Origin: Candidatus Eisenbacteria bacterium
Lineage (GTDB): Bacteria > Orphanbacterota > Orphanbacteria > Orphanbacterales > Orphanbacteraceae
Direction: 5' to 3'
Assembly (NCBI GenBank): GCA_016930695.1
Contig: JAFGGD010000027.1
Location: 1 to 56,454 of the forward strand
DNA: 56,454 nt
Part shown: one piece after another, positions 50,986 through 56,454 of the stretch
How positions within the stretch are numbered: position 1 is the stretch's first letter
How the letters are laid out: the number at the start of each line of letters is the position of its first letter
Translations under genes and position numbers: made by a program
The notes under the pieces: generated by a model
Told to the model about the DNA's origin: nothing
The model's database searches: none
The model's input: only the letters and a program-made list of their open reading frames with translations

Positions 50986-52056
50986 CTAGTTCGACTCGGC
51001 GCGGAGCTGCTCTTCCTGGGAGGCGCGCAGGAGGGCGTCCAACAGCTCGTTCAGGTCGCCGTCCAGAATACGATCGAGCTTGTGGAGGGTCAATCCGATT
51101 CGATGATCGGTCACGCGCCCCTGAGGAAAGTTGTATGTCCGAATCTTCGCGCTCCGGTCACCGCTCCCCACCTGGGACCGGCGGGCCGCGGCGCGCTCGT
51201 TGTGCTCCGCCTCCACCTTTCGGTCATAGAGACGCGCCCGGAGGATTTGCAGCGCCCGAGCCTTGTTCTTATGCTGCGACTTTTCGTCCTGGCAACGCAC
51301 CACGATACCCGTCGGCACGTGGGTGACACGAACCGCCGAGTCCGTGGTGTTCACGCTCTGTCCGCCGGGGCCGGAGGCGCGCATCACGTCGAACTTCAGG
51401 TCGCCCGGATCGATACGGATGTCCACCTCTTCCGCCTCGGGGAGGACCGCCACCGTGGCCGCGGACGTATGGATCCGCCCGCTCGATTCGGTCTCGGGGA
51501 CGCGTTGGACCCGGTGCACGCCGCTCTCGTACTTGAAGAGACGATAAGCGTCCTCGCCCTCCAGGCGGAAGACGATTTCCTTGAAGCCGCCCAGCTCGGT
51601 CGGATTCGACTCGAGCACCTGGAGCTTCCAGGAGCGCTCCTCGGCGAATCGGTGGTACATGCGATAGAGGTCGCCGGCGAAGAGGGACGCCTCGTCCCCC
51701 CCGGTGCCGGCGCGGATCTCGACGATCACGTTCCGGTGGTCGCGCTCGTCGCGCGGGAGGAGCTGCAGCCGGAGCGTATCCTCCGCCTGCGGGAACTCCT
51801 CTTCCACCTCTTCCAGATCGGCCCGCGCGAGTTCCGCCAGGTCCGAGTCGCCCCCCGCCTCGAGGATCTCCTCCGCCTCCGCCTTGCGCGCGCAGAGTTC
51901 CTCGTAGCGCCGCCCCGCGTTCAGAATCGTCTCGAGCCTTCCCCTCTCCCGTCCGATCTCGGCCATCCGCTTCGGGTGGCCCATCACCTCCGGATCGGCG
52001 AGGCTCTCGGTCAATCGGTCGTATTTCTCCCGTATCCGGCGCAGCTTATCCAACAT
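50986..52056 (-). CDS. prfA: Peptide chain release factor 1
   Basis: A 356-residue RF1 started at the ATG at 52056. The peptidyl-hydrolysis motif is GGQ at 231-233 ([18 protein letters not shown]). The codon-recognition PxT is P187-E-T189 in [21 protein letters not shown]1 reads UAA and UAG but not UGA, so it does not compete with selenocysteine insertion. Its start overlaps the end of the DUF1385 gene by 11 bases. Confidence 0.97.
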   Translation of the reverse strand: MLDKLRRIREKYDRLTESLADPEVMGHPKRMAEIGRERGRLETILNAGRRYEELCARKAEAEEILEAGGDSDLAELARADLEEVEEEFPQAEDTLRLQLLPRDERDHRNVIVEIRAGTGGDEASLFAGDLYRMYHRFAEERSWKLQVLESNPTELGGFKEIVFRLEGEDAYRLFKYESGVHRVQRVPETESSGRIHTSAATVAVLPEAEEVDIRIDPGDLKFDVMRASGPGGQSVNTTDSAVRVTHVPTGIVVRCQDEKSQHKNKARALQILRARLYDRKVEAEHNERAAARRSQVGSGDRSAKIRTYNFPQGRVTDHRIGLTLHKLDRILDGDLNELLDALLRASQEEQLRAESN

Positions 52057-53041
52057 CGTGGAACAACTCCTCACGCCTCTCCAGGCGTTCGCCCAGCGCG
52101 GCCCGCAAAGCCGCGAGACCGACCTCGACCTGATCGTCCTCCGGCTCGACGGTGGTCATCGTCTGCAGGAAAAGGCCCGGTTTCACGAGCGGCGCCATCC
52201 AGGGACGGTCCGCCCAGCGCCCGGTGAGCTTGAGGACCTCGTAGGAGAGGCCGGCGATCACCGGGACGAAGGCGAGCCGGACGAATCGCTCGCCGATCGA
52301 CTCGGGGCGACCGAGGAAGAGAAAGACGAACACGCTGGTCAGGGCCACGATGAGCAGAAAACTGGTGCCGCATCGTGGGTGGAGGGTGGTGAACCGCTGT
52401 GCGTTCGCCACGGAGAGTTCCGTTCCCGACTCGAGATTGAAAATCGATTTGTGCTCCGCGCCGTGGTAGGCGAGAACGCGGCGCATCTCCTTCCAGCGAC
52501 TGATGGCGAAGATGTAAAAAAACAGGAAGAGAAGGCGGATCGCCCCATCGATCAGGTTGAAGAGGAAGCCGCCTTTCACACCGATCCATTCGGTCAGCAT
52601 CAGAGGAAGATAAAAGAAGAAGGCGAGGCCCAGGAGGAGGGAGAGCGCCAGCGTGCCGTACAGGGCGAAGGAGAAACCGCCGCCCCCCTTCTTCCCCTTC
52701 CCCTCGGCCGGTTCCTTCCCCGCCGAGGCGTCTCCCTTCTTCTCCTCTTCCTCCGCCGCTTCCTCCGCGGAGAACATCAGCGCTCCCACGCCGAGGGCGA
52801 GGGACTCGAAGAGGGCCACCGCGCCGCGGAGCACCGGCAAGCGGAGAAAGGGAAAACGCTCGACCACGGAGCGGTAGTCGCGCGCGCGGACCGTGATCGT
52901 GCCGTCCGGACGGCGGACCGCCGTGGCCACCCGGCCCGGCGCGCGCATCATCACTCCCTCGATGACCGCCTGGCCGCCGATCTTGTTGAACATGGTCTTG
53001 CCGAGGCGTTCGGCGCAGATCCGTTCCCTGTCCGATGCCAT
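52046..53041 (-). CDS. DUF1385-family membrane protein
   Basis: A 331-residue protein with [22 protein letters not shown] near the N-terminus and [24 protein letters not shown] in the middle, the hallmarks of DUF1385. Three or more transmembrane helices and a Glu/Lys-rich insert (about 95-120). The family is frequently encoded next to prfA, prmC and rpmE; its function is unknown. It starts after the terminator that ends the rho-rpmE unit. Confidence 0.92.
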   Translation of the reverse strand: MASDRERICAERLGKTMFNKIGGQAVIEGVMMRAPGRVATAVRRPDGTITVRARDYRSVVERFPFLRLPVLRGAVALFESLALGVGALMFSAEEAAEEEEKKGDASAGKEPAEGKGKKGGGGFSFALYGTLALSLLLGLAFFFYLPLMLTEWIGVKGGFLFNLIDGAIRLLFLFFYIFAISRWKEMRRVLAYHGAEHKSIFNLESGTELSVANAQRFTTLHPRCGTSFLLIVALTSVFVFLFLGRPESIGERFVRLAFVPVIAGLSYEVLKLTGRWADRPWMAPLVKPGLFLQTMTTVEPEDDQVEVGLAALRAALGERLERREELFHDVG

Positions 53042-53118
53042 ATCCGGGACCCTTCTCTCCGCGCCGCGCGGCGTGGAACGTCGCGGGGCGCCGCGGTCGG
53101 GGAAACCGTTCCACCCCT

Positions 53119-53153
53119 AAAAAAGCGGGTCGGGGGCGGGCGCGCCCCCGACC
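53119..53153 (-). terminator. Rho-independent terminator after rpmE
   Basis: On the minus strand a perfect 10-bp stem GGTCGGGGGC/GCCCCCGACC (53153-53144, 53137-53128) with a 6-base loop is followed, after CGC, by six T (53124-53119). It sits 22 bases after the rpmE stop and before the DUF1385 gene. Confidence 0.88.
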
Positions 53154-53175
53154 GGTTTTCTGCGACGCCGTCCCG

Positions 53176-53400
53176 CTAGCTGTCGGCGCTCTCTTCCTTC
53201 TTTTCCAGGCCGTATTTCCGGCGATACCGTTCGACCCGGCCCGCCGTGTCGACGAGCTTCTGCTTCCCCGTAAAGAAGGGGTGGCAGTTCGAGCAGATTT
53301 CGATCTTCAGGTTCTCCACGGTGGAACCGGTCTGGATCACGTTGCCGCACACGCAACTGATCGTCGTGTCGTGGTACTTGGGATGGATGTCTTTCTTCAC
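53176..53400 (-). CDS. rpmE: 50S ribosomal protein L31, zinc-binding form
   Basis: A 74-residue L31 starting at a GTG. C16, C18, C36 and C39 (SCVCGN and CSNCH) make it the C+ zinc-binding type. [11 protein letters not shown] and [20 protein letters not shown] are conserved. A GC hairpin lies in the 57-base gap to rho. Confidence 0.96.
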   Translation of the reverse strand: MKKDIHPKYHDTTISCVCGNVIQTGSTVENLKIEICSNCHPFFTGKQKLVDTAGRVERYRRKYGLEKKEESADS

Positions 53401-53420
53401 CGTTTCGGTCTCCCGACCCG

Positions 53421-53437
53421 GGCTCCCGGCGGGAGCC
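53421..53437 (-). other. Perfect hairpin between rho and rpmE
   Basis: GGCTCCC-GCC-GGGAGCC (minus strand), a 7-bp stem with a 3-base loop, without a T-run. It lies about 20 bases before the rpmE GTG and could stabilise, process or partly mask the rpmE start region. Confidence 0.5.
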
Positions 53438-53457
53438 TCTCCCCCGATGGGCCCGGG

Positions 53458-54705
53458 TTATTGATTCATCGACTCGAGGAACTGCTTGTTCGATTTGGTC
53501 TTCATCAGCCGTTCCACCAGGAACTCCATGGCCTCCAGGGGGTTCCGCTCACTCAAGAATTTACGAAGAATCCAGATCCGGTTCAAGACGTCCGGCTTCA
53601 TTAAAAGCTCTTCTTTCCGGGTTCCGGACCGGTTGATATCGATAGCGGGGAACACGCGCCGGTCGGAGAGCTTGCGGTCCAGCACCAACTCCATGTTGCC
53701 GGTCCCCTTGAACTCCTCGAAAATCACGTCGTCCATACGGCTTCCGGTCTCGATCAATGCGGTGGCGACGATGGTCAGGCTGCCGCCGAACTCGATGTTC
53801 CGGGCCGCGCCGAAGAAACGTTTGGGTCGCTGCAGGGCGTTGGAGTCGACGCCGCCGGAAAGGATCTTACCGCTGTGGGGGACCACCGTGTTGTGAGCCC
53901 GCGCCAGACGGGTGATCGAATCGAGCAAGATGACCACGTCCCTGCCGTGCTCCACCAGGCGCCGCGCTTTTTCGATCACCATCTCCGCCACCTGCACGTG
54001 CCGCACCGCCGGCTCGTCGAAGGTGGAGCTGATCACCTCCCCCTTGACGGAGCGCTCCATGTCGGTGACCTCCTCGGGACGTTCGTCGATCAGAAGGACG
54101 ATGAGGAGCACCTCGGGGGTGTTGGCGGTGATGGCGTTGGCGATCTGCTGGAGGAGAACGGTCTTGCCGCTTTTGGGGGGCGAAACGATCAGCCCCCGCT
54201 GTCCCTTGCCGATCGGACAGAGGAGATCCACGATCCGCGTGCTGATCTGTTTCGGGTCGTGCTCGAGTGAGAAACGCTCGTTCGGATGGAGGGGGGTCAG
54301 GCTGTCGAAGTTGACCTTCTGCTTCGCCGCCTCCGGGTTCTCCATGTTGATCGCTTCGACGCGGAGCAGGGCGAAATAACGCTCGCTCTCCTTGGGCGGG
54401 CGAACCTGTCCGGAGATGGTGTCGCCGGTACGCAGATCGAAACGCTTGATCTGGGAGGGCGAGACGTAGATATCGTCCGGGCCGGGCAGATAGTTATACT
54501 CCGGCGACCGGAGAAACCCGTATCCCTCCGGGAGTATCTCCAGAACGCCCTGGCCGAAAATGAGCCCGTTCTTTTCGGTTTGGGCGCCCAGGATCTTGAA
54601 GATGAGCTCCTGCTTCCGGAGGCCGCTGGTGCCGGTCAGCTTCAGGTCCTGGGCGAACTCGAGAAGCTCGGACACCGTTTTGTGTTTCATTTCGGCAAGA
54701 TCCAC
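53458..54705 (-). CDS. rho: Transcription termination factor Rho
   Basis: A 415-residue hexameric RNA helicase. The GTG at 54705 has GAGGTGA upstream. RNA-binding cold-shock-like domain about 47-120 ([20 protein letters not shown]). Walker A PPKSGKT near 176-182, [15 protein letters not shown], and the Q/R-loop regions [17 protein letters not shown]. No long N-terminal insertion of the kind found in Actinobacteria or Bacteroidetes. Confidence 0.98.
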   Translation of the reverse strand: MDLAEMKHKTVSELLEFAQDLKLTGTSGLRKQELIFKILGAQTEKNGLIFGQGVLEILPEGYGFLRSPEYNYLPGPDDIYVSPSQIKRFDLRTGDTISGQVRPPKESERYFALLRVEAINMENPEAAKQKVNFDSLTPLHPNERFSLEHDPKQISTRIVDLLCPIGKGQRGLIVSPPKSGKTVLLQQIANAITANTPEVLLIVLLIDERPEEVTDMERSVKGEVISSTFDEPAVRHVQVAEMVIEKARRLVEHGRDVVILLDSITRLARAHNTVVPHSGKILSGGVDSNALQRPKRFFGAARNIEFGGSLTIVATALIETGSRMDDVIFEEFKGTGNMELVLDRKLSDRRVFPAIDINRSGTRKEELLMKPDVLNRIWILRKFLSERNPLEAMEFLVERLMKTKSNKQFLESMNQ

Positions 54706-54720
54706 CGGATCACCTCGCTT

Positions 54721-54739
54721 CGCGGGGCGACTCCCCGCG
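54721..54739 (-). promoter_or_regulatory. GC hairpin in the rho leader
   Basis: CGCGGGG-AGTCG-CCCCGCG (minus strand), a 7-bp stem with a 5-base loop, immediately before the rho ribosome site. It sits at the end of a roughly 200-base untranslated leader. rho is autoregulated through its leader in several bacteria; whether this hairpin takes part is unknown. Confidence 0.4.
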
Positions 54740-54913
54740 GGGGCTTATTTTACCCTTTTCTTCGGATCAACTGCTGGCGGAAGGACCTTCCTGCCTTCTA
54801 CGAGTTCGGATCCCGACTGGTATTAGGATCACGCGATCGTTCGGCTAGCTCATTCGGAGAAGATTGAGTCAGCAAGAAGACACCGGGGGCTGGATGCCCT
54901 CAAGGTCTCCCCA

Positions 54914-54942
54914 AGTCTAGGGAAGGAGCCATTTTCTGTCAA
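54914..54942 (-). promoter_or_regulatory. Sigma70-like promoter of rho-rpmE
   Basis: Minus strand: perfect -35 TTGACA (54942-54937), 17-bp spacer, -10 TAGACT (54919-54914). It begins nine bases after the stop of the TPR lipoprotein gene and gives a leader of about 200 bases. Confidence 0.6.
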
Positions 54943-54950
54943 GCGAAAAG

Positions 54951-55973
54951 CTACTTCCCGGTCTCCAGGTCCTGTGCCTTCTTCAAGGCGTTTAAAGAGT
55001 CCGCGGTCCTCTTCACCCGGGAGTAGCTGTTGCCGAGAAGGCGCCAGTACTGGGATTCCTCCGGCTTCTCCTGTGTCAGCTTCTCGCCGAGGGCGATCGC
55101 GTCCTCGTATCGTTTGGCCCGATAGGCCGAAACCATGGCGTTGTAGGCGGCGTCGAAATACGAGTCCGAACCCGGAGGGGCCACTTCCATCGCTTTGTGG
55201 TATTGGTCGTACGCTTCCTCGTAACGCTCCGCCGCGAAGGCGTCGTAGGCGCGTCCCATCAACGGAGTGGGATCGCCCAACTCCCGGTAAAGATCGATTT
55301 CCTTCTCCTCCTGGCCGGTGCGCCCGTAGAGATCGGCCAGGTGGTGGGCCAGGTTCGCGTCGTCCGGACGGGAGGCGTGAAGCTTCTCGAAAAGCGGGAG
55401 CGCCCGGGAGTCGAGACCGTTCTCTTCGAGGAGCTTGGCGTAGTTGGTCAAGGTCGTGTCGTTGTCCGGCTGGATCTCGAGCGCCTTTTCGTATTTCTCC
55501 GCCGCCTTTTCCACGTCCCCCATGCCGGCGTAGAGGTCGGCCGTGAAGATATAGGTCCCCACGTGTTCCGGCCTCAGATAGAGGGCATTCTCGAACTTCT
55601 CCGCCGCCGCCTCGTACTGTCCCCCCTTCGCCAGGTCCTGTCCGCGGGCGGCGAGGTCGACCCAGAAATCTTGGACTTTTGTGTCCACCTGGTCGGCGAA
55701 CTGGTCCGAGATCTCCTTGGACTTGGTGAAGGCGCCGCTCGCCTTGGCGAAATCTCCCGTCTCACCGTAAGCCCAGCCGAGGTAGTACCAGGCCTCGGCG
55801 TTTTGGGGCTGCGCGCTCGTCGCCATCTCCAACTCGACGATCGCTTTGTCCCACACTTCTTGTTTGATGTAGTTCTTGCCGCCGACGAAGTGCGGGTTGG
55901 CCATGCAGGCCAGGGAAACGACTATCATCGATAAAAGGAACACCAGAATCGGGAGACGACCGAACTGACGCAT
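54951..55973 (-). CDS. TPR-repeat lipoprotein
   Basis: A 340-residue lipoprotein (lipobox SLA-C23) with AAGGAG before the ATG. Most of the protein is TPR (e.g. AEAWYYLGWAYGETGDFAKA, GDVEKAAEKYEKALEIQPDN, TLTNYAKLLEENGLDSRAL). TPR lipoproteins of this type act as scaffolds at the envelope; no specific partner is indicated. It is a separate unit with its own promoter (56052-56081), upstream of rho. Confidence 0.85.
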   Translation of the reverse strand: MRQFGRLPILVFLLSMIVVSLACMANPHFVGGKNYIKQEVWDKAIVELEMATSAQPQNAEAWYYLGWAYGETGDFAKASGAFTKSKEISDQFADQVDTKVQDFWVDLAARGQDLAKGGQYEAAAEKFENALYLRPEHVGTYIFTADLYAGMGDVEKAAEKYEKALEIQPDNDTTLTNYAKLLEENGLDSRALPLFEKLHASRPDDANLAHHLADLYGRTGQEEKEIDLYRELGDPTPLMGRAYDAFAAERYEEAYDQYHKAMEVAPPGSDSYFDAAYNAMVSAYRAKRYEDAIALGEKLTQEKPEESQYWRLLGNSYSRVKRTADSLNALKKAQDLETGK

Positions 55974-56051
55974 GATTACTCCTTACCCGAGTACCTGTGT
56001 GGGAAACGGTCTCGCGAACTCGAGACGGTTGGCATCATCGAAGTCTCACAA

Positions 56052-56081
56052 ACCGTACGTGTCCTCCCGGGAAAGTGTCAA
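56052..56081 (-). promoter_or_regulatory. Sigma70-like promoter of the TPR lipoprotein
   Basis: Minus strand: perfect -35 TTGACA (56081-56076), 18-bp spacer, -10 TACGGT (56057-56052), about 80 bases before the ATG at 55973. Confidence 0.42.
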
Positions 56082-56454
56082 GGAAAATCGCCCCTTTTTG
56101 TACTCCTAAAGCCTTGCAACCGGTTCCACCGAAAGAAGGTAGAGGGAGGCGGGTCGGCGGGAAAATCCAGGAGCGCCGAAGCGCGAAGGGGGGGAGTATC
56201 CGGACCGTGCTCCGAAGGGAGGGCCGGGGGTGGAAGGAAAGGCACCCTCACCTTAACCCTCCCCCGCCATCCCCTCCGCCTCCTCTTCGGACGGACGGCG
56301 TGATCCTTCGAGGAGGAGGGGCGGGGGGCGGCCCTCCCTTCCGCCGCCGGGCTCCCTCTCGGGGCCCTCTCGACTCGCCGGGCACCCACCGGAGCCCGCC
56401 TCCGTCGAGGGGAGAAATGAATCTGTCGAGCTTATCGGGGCGGGCGGAGGTGGG
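56082..56454. other. Right-end intergenic stretch, no gene seen
   Basis: About 370 bases without a convincing coding region. A 103-codon minus-strand open frame (56078-56389) is rich in Arg and Pro, has no ribosome site and looks like a GC-driven chance frame. No RNA gene or repeat was recognised. Confidence 0.5.

Noticed and set aside
56078-56389. 103-codon minus-strand open frame at the right end
   Set aside because: Arg/Pro-rich, no ribosome site, and it overlaps the promoter of the TPR lipoprotein.

Overview
The window is a GC-rich bacterial chromosome segment, dense with genes and mostly on the minus strand. The organism is a diderm: it has an LptD-type LPS export barrel, several lipoproteins and a lipid-anchored TonB-like protein. 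A PorX-like REC-PglZ regulator, a secreted M6 protease with a FlgD/T9SS-like C-terminal domain and a helix-hairpin-helix outer-membrane-type protein suggest an uncultivated FCB-related lineage such as Candidatus Eisenbacteria. That placement is inference; no rRNA gene is present.

The main discovery candidate is a selenoprotein. At 5841-7250 (minus) a lipoprotein with an UshA/calcineurin-like phosphoesterase domain and four c-type heme sites is interrupted at codon 50 by an in-frame UGA. It stands where the family usually has the second cysteine of a PCGC motif. The frame is open on both sides, the two halves form one coherent protein, and a GC-rich hairpin with a GGC loop follows the UGA at a spacing suited to a bacterial SECIS. 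The same window encodes the selenocysteine elongation factor SelB (47917-49845), so the host very probably decodes UGA as selenocysteine.

Layout. 1-2830 is an accessory patch: the end of an IS3-like element that has truncated a helix-hairpin-helix gene, a RAYT (REP-associated Y1 transposase) gene surrounded by REP-like palindromes, and a compositionally chimeric secreted protein. 2832-7350 holds the selenoprotein, a SIRT5-like sirtuin and a VWA membrane protein, read leftward from one promoter. 7431-17807 is a housekeeping chain: serS, a PorY-like kinase, porX, tsaE, tsaB, rimI, accD and lptD. 17815-26473 carries a WecA-like transferase, a membrane protein, the M6 protease, a small permease and a Ser/Thr kinase. 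26708-31191 makes UDP-sugars: UDP-glucose dehydrogenase, UDP-xylose synthase, an aminotransferase and an epimerase.

31322-39654 holds most of de novo pyrimidine synthesis (pyrD; pyrF-pyrE; pyrR-pyrB-pyrC), with a MarR regulator and a TPR/TonB lipoprotein. The pyrRBC genes are joined by tiny overlaps to larC, larB, dusB and ctpA. 44421-55973 carries an AIM24-family protein, a CDP-alcohol phosphatidyltransferase, then rsmI, ltaE, selB, prmC, prfA, DUF1385, rpmE, rho and a TPR lipoprotein. This block combines translation termination, selenocysteine decoding and transcription termination. Several sigma70-like promoters and one clear intrinsic terminator can be read directly. 55974-56454 has no convincing gene.
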